Shown here piece after piece: positions 9,874 through 21,383 of a stretch of DNA of 64,000 nucleotides (positions within the stretch are counted from its first letter, which is position 1; the number at the start of each line of letters is the position of its first letter). The notes beneath the pieces are model-generated. The model was not told the origin of the DNA. It saw only the letters and a list, made by a program, of their open reading frames with translations, and searched no databases. The stretch spans positions 62,001 to 126,000 of the forward strand of contig JAHLEZ010000006.1 in NCBI GenBank assembly GCA_020726505.1, in the 5' to 3' direction. The stretch comes from Leptodontidium sp. MPI-SDFR-AT-0119. Its lineage: Eukaryota; Ascomycota; Leotiomycetes; Helotiales; Leptodontidiaceae. Made by a program: the position numbers and the translations under genes.

Positions 9874-11818
9874 CTAAACCCCAGCGATACTCGCAAATGA
9901 CGTCTCCAAGAAGTTGCACTGAGCAGAATCATCCGGATCTGAGACTACATTGATATCATCAAACCCTACGGAAAGCACATTCGATCTCGGTAATATATAC
10001 TCTGGCCAGAACGGCGTTACCGGCTGTGACGTGTTGTTGGACAGGGCGTTCGGATCGAGGAACCGTGTGAAGGACACAAAATAATTACGCATGATCATGG
10101 CCAATGTGCCATTACCAGCAATTGAGACAAATCCTCCGAGAACCTCAGCTCCCGAAGCTTTGTGCGAATGTCAACCCTCGTTCAATAAATGGCAATTGAA
10201 GCAGAATTGGATTGATGGGACAAGGAAACATACGCTCTATTGTTTCTGAGAACAAATAGGGAACAGTTGCCCCGTGGACCTGACTGCCTGCATTAAATAC
10301 CATCTTATATGCTCTCAAACCAGCACGGCTTACTGCCGTCACGATAGAGTTTGAAGGGCAGTTGACAATTGCGTCGCCGAATATTGATTGTCGTCGAGAG
10401 TAAGCATCGCTCAAATTGAAGGGCCCCCCTGCCTTTTCAAATGCCAAAATTATTGGCTGCTTTTTAAGGTTAGTCGCATCGTATTCCGATCCAGAATACA
10501 GTGCCATTGCATCGAGAATGAGGCTCTCTGGAGCCTGGGGCCAGAGGACTGAAAGGTCCGAGATGAGATCTTCGTCAGTTGACATGGAGAAATTGCTAAA
10601 AAGCAACCCCTCGTAGCCGTCTCTGTCCACCATAATCGGAACCTTGGTGAAGTGTCCGTCTCGGAACTCCTTAATAGGATGATCTCGAATAATTCGACCG
10701 TCGATAGCTGGGCCCCAATAAAAAGTCCCGTACGCGAATTGCTCGGCCTCATAGGCAGTCTGGTATGCCTGTACAGTAGCGCTTTGTATTGTGTTTGTCG
10801 AAATACTGCGGAGGCAGCTAAGGATGGTACAGTTGGTTGCTTCCATGAATATATTGTATTGCCTGTTCAGCCACGCCCGACTGTAAATGGGTGTCCACCA
10901 AGGGTATTCTACGTCTCGAATTAGTATGTAGAAGATACTTTCTTCGTAGCTTGTAACATTACCGGGAATTGCGCTTCTGAATGGTGGGTTCCTTGATCCC
11001 CCATATAGAACCATTTGCAAAGTCACTGACGCACCGCCTGCGCTACCACCTGTGATTGTGACCTTAGAAGGATCGCCACCAAAATGATGGATATTTGTCC
11101 GTATCCAATTTAGTGCTGCTCGTTGGTCGAGAAGTCCGACGTTCCAAGACCCATCCGAGGCTACCTTATCGCCGGCGAGAAACCCCAGCGGCCCTAGGCG
11201 ATACTGAATAGCCACGTATATCAGACTTCCATTGGACTGGTGGACGAGAGCGTTGCCGGGAGACGATTGTACACTCCCAGAACTATACCCTACAGGTTTT
11301 ATCAGATCTCTTCGAATATACAGATAAGAGAAGGGAAGTCTACCTCCACCGTGGATCTGGACCAGTACCGGCAGCTTCGCTGAAATGGGTGTCACAGGAG
11401 TTAAGATATCAAGTAGGAGGCAGTCTTCATTTTGTTCGCCAGTAATCACACCCGAGCTCCATGGTGGTACGCTCTGGATACATGTAGGTCCGCGGACAGT
11501 AGCGTCAACGGCTTCATCCGATAAATGTGTACGCTTTGTGTCAATCGGTACTGGCGGTCTCCACCGTAAGTTCCCAACAGGCGACTTGGCGTACTTGATG
11601 CCATAGAAAGAGGTGATTCTATAGAAGAAAATCAACTTAGAGGTTACTAAGCCTTGTTACATAGTGGCTCTGCATACTCACCCTGATGTCGAGTTTTGGA
11701 GTCCTCGATACCGAACATGACCAAGATTGACTTCCACAGCAAGAGCCCTGTGCATAACCACCGCAATGTAGAAGGAAACAGTCAAAAAAGACCTCAGTAG
11801 CAACGAAAGAGTCGCCAT
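9874..11818 (-). CDS. secreted type-B carboxylesterase/lipase, 565 aa
   Basis: Serine hydrolase of the cholinesterase-like (COesterase) family, hydrolysing carboxylic esters outside the cell. Five exons: 11682-11818, 11344-11618, 10963-11289, 10234-10908 and 9874-10157, which add up in phase to 566 codons. The start at 11818 gives a hydrophobic signal peptide; an ATG-less upstream extension is open but unnecessary. Visible motifs: GIKYAKSPVGNLRWRPP near the N-terminus, EDCLLLDI, oxyanion HGGG (135-138), nucleophile GGSAGG with Ser220, the acidic-residue region YEGLLF, and the His region VHGATVPYLF. Length is normal for the family. Introns 2 (11290-11343) and 3 (10909-10962) are both 54 nt, in frame and stop-free, so the unspliced frame reads through them. 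Without splicing, HGGGYSSGS and AIPEYPWW would be interrupted, which supports the introns. Exact substrate unknown. Confidence 0.9.
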
Positions 11819-12801
11819 AACTAATTTGGGTTCAGGACTAGAGACCCTACAGGATACCGCCATTCATTCAACTAGTGGCGACGCAATCGCCTTTTAAGGA
11901 TTCCTCGGGCTATTACTAGCCGAACTACAAAGGTCGCAGCAGTGAATAGCCGTTGCGCAGATAGCCATTCGGATCTTCTGACAATTGTGCCACCGTGCAA
12001 GGATAGCCACAATCTATCGCTCTCGTCATCTGCTGTAGGTCTTCAGTGGACATTCGAGACATATCTCTTTCTCTGGGCTCGGTTAGTTGTAGAACCAGTG
12101 CTTCCGCTCGGAATGGGGTGGGAAGATGAGCCAGTTCGACTGACATGCGTTGAAGTGGCGCTATGGGGATGATAATTGGGAAAATCTGTCGTCCACTGAA
12201 AGTGACAGGGATTCTGCAGCTATCTCCACGCCCAGCAGTGTTATGGAATACTTGTGGGGAGCCATAACTTGGTTTGGACCTTGTTTTCTCGAAGAGTTGC
12301 TATTGGAAACGAGGGGTTCGGTGGCTCTTCGACCGAATTCTCGCAACATTGACATGCATTGTCAAGAGATGCTACTAGATATAGTAAGAGGCTGATGAGA
12401 GATGTGAGAGAGCCGGTAAATGATATAAACGGAAACCTATGGTAATTGTTATGACTGAGACAAATAGCAGTTCGAACTGGGGTACATTTCTTCACCACTT
12501 TTATAGATAATTTCTGGTTCTTCATCTACAACCCTGTTACGAACACGTGCGATGCCTTAGCTCGGCAATGACTTATGATGATGACGAAGTTTTACTCGCC
12601 CGGTTCTAAAACCTAAAGGCCCTAGCCTACATAATCCACTTCGCTCAGTGTGTTTTCGTGACCTCCTGAAACCCGTATAGAGATGGGAGTTCCCCCATAC
12701 CTCTGGAGGAGGGAGATCAAAATCGTCACCAGCAACCAGGCGGCACTACAAGTGGTAAGCCAACCAAAACAACAGTCGGGTCAGGCCAGCGTGATGCGAA
12801 T
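11819..12801. other. intergenic, no supported gene
   Basis: Short open frames on both strands (for example 11925-12146 and 12161-12355, minus) show no family motif. Part is the promoter of the carboxylesterase. It may include decayed 3' coding sequence of the transporter remnant to the right, but I cannot align it. Confidence 0.45.
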
Positions 12802-13537
12802 CTACGATGCTGTCAGAGTCGTAGAGCCAGTTGTTGATGCAGGGAAATCTGGCAGTAAGAAAATTGCCACCGCGCCCGCGGCGAAACTGCCCGCGCCTTC
12901 AATGATGAAAAGCCAGCCCCAGCCAGAGAGTCCGCGAGCTTGATCGAGGCCAGCAAAAATACCCGTTGCTAGAAGGCCAGAATTCGCTGTCGCTAAGACG
13001 AGACCGGAGTGTGGAATAGCGGTGCGGAGAGCAAGTTCCTTCTTTGTGTACCAGCATGAGAGCAGGTAGACAGCTCTAGGGAAGAATGGAGCTTCGGCTA
13101 CTCTAGGAAAGAATTGGACGGCGATGAGGCCTGCAAAATTGTGAGTTCCAGCTGTCGCAGCAGAGATGCAAGACCAGATGAGAACCCAAAATGGCATGTA
13201 GAGAGACGGCCGTACACGGGTGAGAATCATGTTGCTGGAGATTTGCATCAGGGCGTAACTTAAATATGCTAGCAATAACTAGAGAAGACTGTCAAGAGAT
13301 AAACTACCCAACATTCAGAATCGACGCCGCAGTGTTGAATTGGTTTCCTTTCAATCCAAGGTCGCCCTCGAAGTTGTTCAATTTTCCTGGAAACACGATA
13401 TCAGGAAACAGCTAAGCAAATGCCTTCCTGGGTTGATCTTACGCAATGGTGTTTCGGTCCAAGTAATTGAAGAGATAGAGAACCCAGATCACTGGCATCA
13501 AAGTCATGTCCAGTTTTCGAACCAGGCTCTTCTCTCA
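12802..13537 (-). pseudogene. degraded MFS transporter, anion:cation symporter (Dal5/vitamin-type) family
   Basis: The remnant matches the first half of a fungal ACS-family major facilitator. In order: EKSLVRKLDMTLMPVIW and LYLFNYLDRNTIA (helix 1 region, 13440-13537), an intron-like gap with GTAAGA and TTCCAG, LNNFEGDLGLKGNQFNTAASILNVG (13310-13390), then YLSYALMQISSNMILTRVRPSLYMPFW and the helix 3-5 region down to FLLPDFPASTTGS, where a stop at 12802-12804 ends it. The second six helices are missing. The three coding pieces need frame changes to join, at the run of A at about 13386 and near 13262-13300. A TGA precedes the first piece. The family signature that normally has Gly in VAEAPFFPG reads RVAEAPFFPR, so two conserved glycines have become Arg. 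It is very probably non-functional. Confidence 0.72.
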
Positions 13538-14974
13538 GCAAAGCCAGACCTCGCCAATAACTTGCATTGATTCCTCGTCCGTTTTCATGTCGCATCTAGG
13601 TTTCTCGTCCATGTTGGCACGCTCCTGGTGTTCGATTGATGTATCTTTGAGATCCACAGCCATGTTGTTGATCTTTCTGGGAAGCTTCGGACGAACGAGC
13701 TAGTGCCGAAACTACCTGGCACCTGAGTGAAGTGATCCGAAAAAGCAATTTCGACCCGGGCACCGGCAAGCTTTATCGTGAACATTTGTTGGCCGGAATG
13801 CACCATCCATGATATCAAAAGGCGTAAGCGAGTGTCATGAACACAATCAAAACTCCTAAGACCGCAAATATCTGTCTCGATGTGGAAGCCAGAATCTCTT
13901 CCACACCAGAAGAACTCAGTTCTGGACACAATAACATCGCAAATGTCTCTGCCTGGATGGAGTGGGCACCGTTGCGGAGTTCCGAGTGTATACAGTCAGC
14001 CGGGGACATGAATTTTTTGTTAAAGTTCTAGATCCCCCGAAAATGGCCATTTGTCCTGTCTATGCCATGTCTTTTGGTTCTTTCATTTTCGGCCCGTTAC
14101 AGATACGTCGATTCTCTCATCGTTATGAAATTAGTTCAGGTTCATTCATCTTCAAGGGACTTCAAGTTCATCTACAACATGACAATCACCTTTGCATTCT
14201 ATCCATATAATTGGAACAAAACGTTATTTTCGATCAACCCGAGTCTTCTCTTCAGACGGCGATATACCCAGCTACATCAACGTTATCCAGTCCGATCGTG
14301 AAAAGCTTGGATCCCTCACCCGTCGATGTCTAAGTATCAACGATACCACAGGGGATGTCTACTTGTTCTCCTTGGCGATGTTTCTCCTCTTGGCCAATCG
14401 CTCGTCTCTCCACGCCCACATCACCGTATCACTTTCGTTTCTTAGGCTCCCACTAACCAGTCTTCGCCCCTTAAGAGTGCCAAACTTGTTATCTGTTTTT
14501 TTAATCTACCGCACGCCTCATGCGAAGGAACCAAGGCTTTCGAAGTACTTCTATAATACACTTCCTTGAGACAACCTTCGAGTTCTTTACTTTTGACTTT
14601 CGAATCCGCGTTTTATCTGCTCGTGATTGGTGTTACAAGGTATCTAGAATCAAAAAACTCGCCTGCAATTCCCTCTTTGAGTATAGTCCAGGTTAACAAG
14701 ATGTCTAGAGAGCGATCTAAGTTTCAAGCAAATAGATTTATTAATGTTGTAAAGTAGGAGAGCTCGTGGTGTACAAAGTCACGCAGATCAGGTCTCTAGC
14801 AGCAAAGCCCCTTAGATGGAGCGCGTAGCAGTTTACGATAGAATGACCCATCTTCATTTTCTTTTCTCATGATCCTTCTGGTCCAACTGCAGTGAGTCTA
14901 ATGCCAACACCCCGCGCTCCCGCTTCCCTGTACAAAGCTTCGAGGGATTTTGAGAAGTGATCTTGGAACACCAA
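13538..14974. other. intergenic, no supported gene
   Basis: No recognisable coding sequence. A minus-strand frame at 13815-14009 ends in a hydrophobic helix (IFAVLGVLIVFMTLAYAF), and a plus-strand frame lies at 14192-14569. Neither has a domain or splice context. The last 200 bases are the 3' flank of the glycoside hydrolase gene. Confidence 0.45.
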
Positions 14975-17900
14975 TTAGATTGGTAGTTTCGCCCTCGCCA
15001 TTGATGTCACCACTACCGGTCCAAGAAGCCCAAACGGCGCATAGTCATTCTCTTCGTAATAAATTCCATTAGTTAGTGACAACGGGGCATACGCCGATGA
15101 GATGTTCTTCGCATGCGCTTTAACAGCATTGAAGAGAGTCGACGATACCTCGATTGAAATGCTATTAAGCCCTTGTTTCAAATATCGCGTGAGGTCTGCT
15201 CGTGGATCGGTGACATCTATTGGCGGAAGAAGTTGGTTGTTGACCCATGCGCGGAGTGTGTTGAGAATTGGTCCGAAGCTGACCGTAGCCGCAACTTTGG
15301 AAGGTGAGTGGGGAAAGTCAAATGAGGAGTTGTACATCCCGATGCCGCTAATTTGCTCGTGGCCTGGAAGGGAGGTCCATGGGACGAGCTTGTCAAGAAC
15401 CCCGACATTGATGTTGGTGATTTCATTCGCGGTGCTAGATGAGTTGGAAGAGGGATGGTAGGATTGGATGCTGAGGTACCATTGTGTTACGTTGACTTCT
15501 GCCATGGGCGAAGCGTTGACGTTGACGTTTCGGCCATCAGAAAGTGTGACTGTCCCTGGTCCAGTGGCCAAGGCCTCGACGCCGGTATTGTTGTTTGTTG
15601 TAAACCCGAAAATGTCCCCAGAGAACGAGACAACATGCACCGGTGCTACTTTCGCAGATTTGACAAAGGCGATGATCTTGGTTTGATATGGGTTCAAGGT
15701 CATGGACAATGAAATGCCGGTGTCCGTAATATTATACATCACCAAGGGCTCGATCATCCCCGTCCAGGCGTCCAAAATATAAGGTTTTGAGTGTTGGACA
15801 CCTTGAACGTTGAAATCTACTGTCGTACTGGATCCTTGGTTCAGGAAGAAAACAAAATCTAAACCTTCTCTGGAAACGGAACGCCTGACAGTATAAATGT
15901 CCGAAGTAGGACTTGTGATCGAAACCCGAGGGGTAATGGCCTTAGTGGAGAGGAACCCTAGTAGTTGACTTTGGTCATCGATCCTGTGAGAGTTAGGATA
16001 TTTTGCCAATAATGACTGAAGGCTTTCCGAAATCGATGAACGAGTTTCGTCTGTTCCGATCCCTCCCTTTGGAATTATGCCAACGAAGACAATTGGCAAC
16101 CCGGCAGCTGCAAATTTGTGCAGCTTTTTGGCCACATCGATTGAAATATCAGCTTTGCTTGGGATGATGAGCGCCTTATATGCCGGGCCGTCCGGAGCGA
16201 GAACGCCTGATTTAACGAGTGCTTGAGAAGATAGGAGATTGGCTGCTGTCAAGTATTCGTAGCTGTAGCCTACAACACTCGTTAGCATTTTCCATTTGAA
16301 GTAGGGGTGAAGCAGAGGTCGGGAGAAACTTACCAGCCTCTTTCAGATTCTCGGACATGTTGGCATTGGTGGCTGTCCACGGTTCTTCAAAGAGATAGAA
16401 AATAAGATCTATCTGAGGGACGCCGGATTGTAGCATCATTTGACAACGAGCGGTGTAATCCATTGAATCTTTGAAGTGTTTCCATGCGGGATGCTTCTGA
16501 TTCCATTGCTCGGTAAAAAGGTAGAAGAATGATGTATATCCTGGCCATGTAGTACCAGGGTATTCGCCGGTGTACGCAAAGCCATGAATAACCATCATGT
16601 TGACGCCCCCCGCAAAAGAATCTTTGAATGACCTCAACAGCGAAGGCACGGTCATGACATAAGCCCCTGATTTGACCGCACCAACCTCAGTCGAGATGAC
16701 GTTATTATGTTGTAAGTGTGCAGGCCCAGTGAACTGACGGTAGAGATCTTTGTCATCTCTGAAGCCCAGCGACTCAAGCTCTGGAACATCAACAACAGGG
16801 ACGTCAGCAAGCTATTGAGAGTTTTGGTCAGCAAGTAAAGTTAACTAAGGTTCAAGGTCATTTCAGGACTTACCATGTCCAGGGGGAGGTTATAGGCTGG
16901 CTGGCAAGAGTGTTTCAGACCAAGTGAGTTAGCCCACCTGTTGAAGTGCTGAAGGTAATCCTGATACCCCTCGTTGAGAGTTGTTTGGTAGTCACCTAGA
17001 TGAACACTCTTTCCGTTCTCATCATATTGGCCGTACGCCCATGTCTCGTTGTACGCTGGTTGCTCCTGGTTCCATTGGTTGCTGATATTGAAGAACAGCG
17101 GCAAGTACTTGACTGCGCTGTATCCTCTGCTGGCTTGAAATCTCGTCAGGAAGTCAGGCGTCCAAAATAGAGCCGCTTGGAACTCCATACTATCCTCCCA
17201 AGCTGTTCGTGGTTAGTCAAAAGGTGGAATTCGAGTCAGCTAGAAACTTACAATATTCTCCAACTTCTGTCAGCAGTTCTTTAACTTCTCCATAAAGAAG
17301 ATATTCGTCCAGGAAGTCAGTTGTCCGTTTTGCGCCAGAAGCACTGAAGTGATCCACGGTCCAAGAACCATTAGCGATGAAGTTGGTGGCATTCACGCCA
17401 CCAATACAGGATCTCTGGTTCGTATATCTTTGGTAAAAGGTGATTAAGGTATAGTTCGAGGCAGTCGAGGGAGCTTTCCAGTTCAGTGTGCCATTCTTAA
17501 CATGAGAGGTAAGGTCGACGATAGTCGACTCGTCCAAGTTTGTCTCCAGAACAGGGAATTCTGCAGACCCAGCAACGGTACTTGTAACATTGACCATTCC
17601 GCCTATTGAGTCTTAGTAGTCACAAGCAAGGACAAAGGTTTAACCACCTACGAGATTCAATTTTCGCTGCAATGACAGCGACCAGAGTATTTGATCCAAA
17701 CGGCTCAAGATCTCCCATGAATCCAGAAATATACCAAAAGTTGGCGACAGGAGGGGGGATGGCTCCTTTGAATTCCTCCCCTCCAGAAATAGTGGCATGT
17801 CCATATATCAATTCCATTGCCAGGCCAGCTGTACCGGGAACTGACGGAACGCCCTGACCTTGACTCGCGCCTACTGCAAAGTCAAAAAGCAACCCATTAG

Positions 17901-18304
17901 CCTTGCTAGACTCCAGAGCGCGTTGAAAAATATCTCGAAATGCAAGCGTCCCGAATCCATACGTATTCCAGTCAGCTGGAGGGAGTCCTCCGCCGACAAC
18001 GTTACCGTACAGATAGAAAGGCAGGAATTCGAGTCCGCCGGCGCCAACCTCAGCCATGCTGGCGATGTCTTGACTGAGAACATCTGGGGAAATGCTGGCA
18101 TCTGGAAGCCTTGCGATTCATGTCATTAGCAAGTGGAAACTAGAGAAGACCACGGAATCGAGAGTGCAGTACGTACCAATACCGGAACTTTGGGCGATAT
18201 TTGGCTGCGGGGGATCCAAAGTTCTGGAAGACCGAGTTGGAGTCTGCACCCAAGGTGGAGGTTACGAGCGAGCACAGAAGCACAGCTACAATCAAAAGTA
18301 GCAT
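14975..18304 (-). CDS. secreted glycoside hydrolase, GH106-like (putative alpha-L-rhamnosidase), 1012 aa
   Basis: A large extracellular enzyme that probably removes rhamnose from plant polysaccharides or glycosides. Six exons: 18177-18304, 17652-18109, 17252-17602, 16874-17202, 16334-16811 and 14975-16269, all in phase (1013 codons). The ATG at 18304 has A at -3 and gives a signal peptide (MLLLIVAVLLCSLVTSTLGA). Family landmarks: FRYWLPDA followed by MAEVGAGGLEFLPFYLYG, ALFWTPDFLTRFQASRGY, NNVISTEVGAVKSGAYVMT, FAGGVNMMVIHGFAYTGEY, PGTTWPGYTSFFYLFTEQW and a C-terminal beta-sandwich with many N-glycosylation sites. The match to GH106 rests on this overall pattern, so the reaction is inferred while the hydrolase fold and secretion are firmer. 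Catalytic glutamates are not assigned here. A TATA-like box lies about 110 bases upstream. Confidence 0.82.
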
Positions 18305-18415
18305 TGTCAATGACAATAATAGACCAGACAAAGTTTGGATAGATCGAGGGAATGTCTTTGTTCAGACTCGATCGATAGCAATGAGAAATCCCCTGCTACG
18401 ATAATCCCATCACCT

Positions 18416-18424
18416 CTATTTATA
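18416..18424 (-). promoter_or_regulatory. TATA-box-like element for the GH106-like gene
   Basis: On the minus strand the sequence reads TATAAATAG, about 112 bases upstream of the ATG at 18304, a usual distance for a fungal core promoter. Confidence 0.45.
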
Positions 18425-19017
18425 TCCATAAGTTTAGATGAACTTTAGCGAGAGCCTTCGGCTTTCGGTCCAGTGTCAGCGACGTGGCTTGCGATCCCCG
18501 CGTTCTAGGACAACTTCGAAGAGAATGTGGGGTAAAAAAAATACGACGAATACGAAGGCGGGGACGAGAAGAACTTCGGCAGACACATGTAGCGAAGGCG
18601 GCTTGAACGTTCCTGGGTCTGGTTGACCACGCGGCGTAGTAGGTCGGTCGGTTGGTATCAGCTAAGAAGTACGGTCGCAAGAGTCTGGTTCTCAATAGGA
18701 ATTGAGACGTTATAAGCAAGGTGAATTGCTACTTGAATTTGAGCATGAAGCTCTACTACTAAGGAAACTCGTTCTAGTTATATAGACCTCCATGCCTTTG
18801 GATCGACCCAAGGTCCATGAATCACGTGACAACTGTCACCGTGATTGAGGCTGCCAAGCCTCAGGACTAAGTCACGCCTGATCTCAGATTGTAACAAGTG
18901 CAATGAATAAAACAATAATTCTCTGCCCCAAATACACTACGCTGCTCATATTCCCCAACTGTTTTCTCTCATCTGGACTTATCGACTTAATCGAAAGGTA
19001 CCTGTTTCTTTCCCCAC
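18425..19017. other. intergenic, no supported gene
   Basis: Upstream flank of the GH106-like gene. A 99-codon Arg-rich minus-strand frame (18420-18719) has no motif and overlaps the TATA-like site, so I treat it as non-coding. Confidence 0.45.
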
Positions 19018-19377
19018 TTAGGCGATGTAGACAGAAATACTCCCGGCTCCACCAGTCTTAATATCTATCTTGATATTGTCGGTCGTCGCCTAATCGACGA
19101 TATCGGAATAGGCCTTGTTGGTGTTCTGAACCGCACCGATAGCTCTTGCTCTTGGTTCATAGAAGAACTCTGTCTAGAAGAGCTTGATAGTGTTTAAGTT
19201 GTTGTCGTAGTACATGTTTCCCTTCCTGGTTTTGGATTTCTTGTCCGCCGAATGCACAAATCTCTCGCTCTTCGTACTTCCGCTAGACGAGGTAGTATAC
19301 CAGAGCATAAGGTCGACGATTCCGCCAAACGATATTAAACCTATCTGAAAGGATCCTGCCGTGTCTGCCTCTATCAC
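19018..19377 (-). pseudogene. decayed coding remnant of unknown family with two in-frame TAG stops
   Basis: A protein-like frame starts in the sequence overlapping the 3' end of the S15 remnant. It reads ISFGGIVDLMLWYTTSSSG, then GNMYYDNNLNTIKLF, TAG (19174-19176), TEFFYEPRARAIGAVQNTNKAYS, TAG (19090-19092), and IKIDIKTGGAGSISVYIA before a terminal TAA at 19018. Both stops could come from CAG by a C-to-T change in CpA. I do not recognise the family. It lies in a different frame from the S15 coding sequence, so it may be an unrelated remnant, or the apparent quality may be chance. Confidence 0.35.
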
Positions 19378-20019
19378 GATAGTAATCGGACAAACCTTCC
19401 CAAGGAATTATAGCAGCTAATCCTTTTGACCTGCGAGCAGCTACAGGCCATTGCGTCACTATGTGCGATCAGTCAGTTGAACTCAGTGTAGAAAAGAAGC
19501 TGTAGTCTTACTGGCATAGTAGCTGATTCCAAGAAACCCCACTTTTCCATTGGTCCACTCCTGATCCGCGCACCACTCTACCACATCAGAGAAGCATTCA
19601 GTCGTCTCGTGACTCATGGTGTTTAAGAAGCCCGAACTCTGCCCCGTGCCTCTCTCGTCACATCTCACGATCACATATCCCTCTCTACGCCAATAAACTG
19701 GGTCTGGTGTTTCCCAGCATGAGTACTTGGACTTGTGCTTTGGGTTCACCCCACTGAAGGATCCTGGAAAGAAAGTGGAATCAGGGATATCTTTGCCATA
19801 TGGCCCATAAGTCACGATGACTGGGAATCGCGTTCGGGAGGACGGTTGGTGAAGTGGAATGAAGATGTTCCCCCGGATAGGGGGGGATGATGTTTTCACA
19901 GGGATTGAGATGTTTTTGTGAAATATTAGTCCACTACCACGGTCGGGACAGATTTCGTGGAGGTCGCGAAGGTTGGGAGGGATAAAGCCCAATAAGCCAC
20001 ACAACAAGAGAGGTAGCAT
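19283..20019 (-). pseudogene. truncated S15-family (X-Pro dipeptidyl-peptidase/CocE-like) hydrolase
   Basis: Alpha/beta hydrolase of the S15 type. Exon 1 (19512-20019) from ATG encodes a signal-like start (MLPLLLCGLLGF), FPVIVTYGPYGKD, YVIVRCDERGTGQSSG and the nucleophile elbow GISYYA with Ser166. An intron (19459-19511, GTAAGA to ATAG) joins in phase to exon 2 (19283-19458), which reads TQWPVAARRSKGLAAIIPWEG and SDYYRDRGRHGRILS, ending at TAG 19283-19285. The product would be 227 aa, well under half the usual length, and lacks the rest of the catalytic domain and the C-terminal jelly-roll domain. It is therefore a truncated pseudogene, or at best a stub. An alternative is a retained short hydrolase, but loss of the region carrying the catalytic His argues against activity. 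Confidence 0.7.
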
Positions 20020-20876
20020 GTAGTGAGGTACGGGAGAGATTCTAGGCGTAGGAAATCGCAGATCGATCAAATCTAGAGATAATACATATCTGAAGAGCAC
20101 GAAAAGTCGAGTGAGGGGAGGAGAATAAAGTGTATTAGATAATATCTATGAAAAGCTCTTGGTTATTGAGTTGTTTTCAAGTGTTGAGCCCTTTTAATTG
20201 GAGAGAGCCTATCCGGTCAGGCGACAAAGAAGCCACCGAGAGTCTTTCCCACCACAGTATTTGAATTTCCATCATTGCTCAAGGTCGTAAAGTCGTATCT
20301 TGGTATGTGACTCAGTAATCCTGGAATAGTGGGAGTTGGAATGATATTCTTGTCTAGCGACTGGATCAAATCTCGAAGGAACGTGGGTGATATAAAGATT
20401 CACATCATACCTATCGCGACCCCTCGAATTTTGGGCGCAAAGGCGGGGAAGCCACCCAGCGTCGACTTTCTGGGTTCTCCTGACTTGAAGTGAGCAATCG
20501 GCGAGAATATCAGTCCGAAGATTCAAAAACGGCTACTGAAGGCGATGGGAGCGTTCCCAGTGTCGAACGCTAAAGCCTGTGCCGGACTTCTGTATCACTC
20601 CGTGCGCTTTAAAATACGGCTTTGTGGACAAAATTAAACTTTCGGACTTGGCACCATTCCGTGTGCGGACTTTCGTGGCTTCAGGAGAAATTAGATAAAT
20701 GAAACAGGATTCCCGCCTCGTAATAAGTGATCTGATACACTATTTCGAAATCTACCCATTCTCCGAGCATCTTATTGCATGTGAACCTGCTCCGTGTAAA
20801 ATATCCGTCCCACATCTACTTCAGCACGACAAATTCATACCCCGTACCAATAGCAACTGCACGATCAACCACCAAT
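20020..20876. promoter_or_regulatory. intergenic region with repeated CGGACTT and TCCGTGYGC motifs
   Basis: No gene is supported; a minus-strand frame at 20272-20526 has no motif. Within 20583-20672 there are three CGGACTT copies (20583, 20643, 20666) and two TCCGTGYGC copies (20599, 20658), 200-290 bases upstream of the DUF1993 start. CGG half-sites are typical of Zn2Cys6 regulators, so this may be an operator region for the gene at 20877. Confidence 0.4.
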
Positions 20877-21383
20877 ATGCCTCTCTCTCTGTACGAAATC
20901 AGCGCTATCCCCTTCATCAGCAGCCTCACAAATCTCTCCAACATCCTAGCCAAAGCGCAAGCTCATGTCGCCTCCACCTCGCTCGAGGAATCCACCCTGA
21001 CCACCTCATGCCTGGTCAGCGATATGCGTGATTTTGCCTTCCAGATACAGCGCCTCTGCGATATGGCCAAGTGTCTCGCGGTGTACGTTGCGCAAACCGA
21101 GCCAGTACGCAAGGAGGACAACCCGACGACACTCGTGGAGATGCAAGAGCGAATCGCGAAGACAATTGCGGTGCTGCAAGCCCTTGATCCGGAATCAGTG
21201 AATGACAAAGAAGACAAGGAGGTGGTGATGAAGATCCCGTCCGGCGAAAGGCGGGCTTCTGGAACTAGCTATGTGTTGACGTTTCTCATGCCTAACTTTT
21301 ATTTCCACTATTGTATGGCGTATGCGTTGCTCAGGAAGGAGGGCGTCCCGCTGGGGAAGGGTGATTATTTGGGAAGGGGATAG
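20877..21383 (+). CDS. DUF1993 family protein, 168 aa
   Basis: Single-exon gene whose product starts MPLSLYEISAIPFI and continues with the conserved pattern LTNLSNILAKAQAH, MRDFAFQIQRLCDMAKCLAVY, and near the end SYVLTFLMPNFYFHYCMAYALLRKEGVPLGKGDYLG. This is the DUF1993 architecture, a compact four-helix-type fold related in style to DinB-like proteins; its biochemical role is unknown. The length fits the family. An in-frame open region continues upstream to 20775, but homology begins at the ATG at 20877 (context AATATGC), which I chose. No signal peptide, so cytosolic. Repeated CGGACTT motifs lie upstream. Confidence 0.85.
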   Translation: MPLSLYEISAIPFISSLTNLSNILAKAQAHVASTSLEESTLTTSCLVSDMRDFAFQIQRLCDMAKCLAVYVAQTEPVRKEDNPTTLVEMQERIAKTIAVLQALDPESVNDKEDKEVVMKIPSGERRASGTSYVLTFLMPNFYFHYCMAYALLRKEGVPLGKGDYLGRG

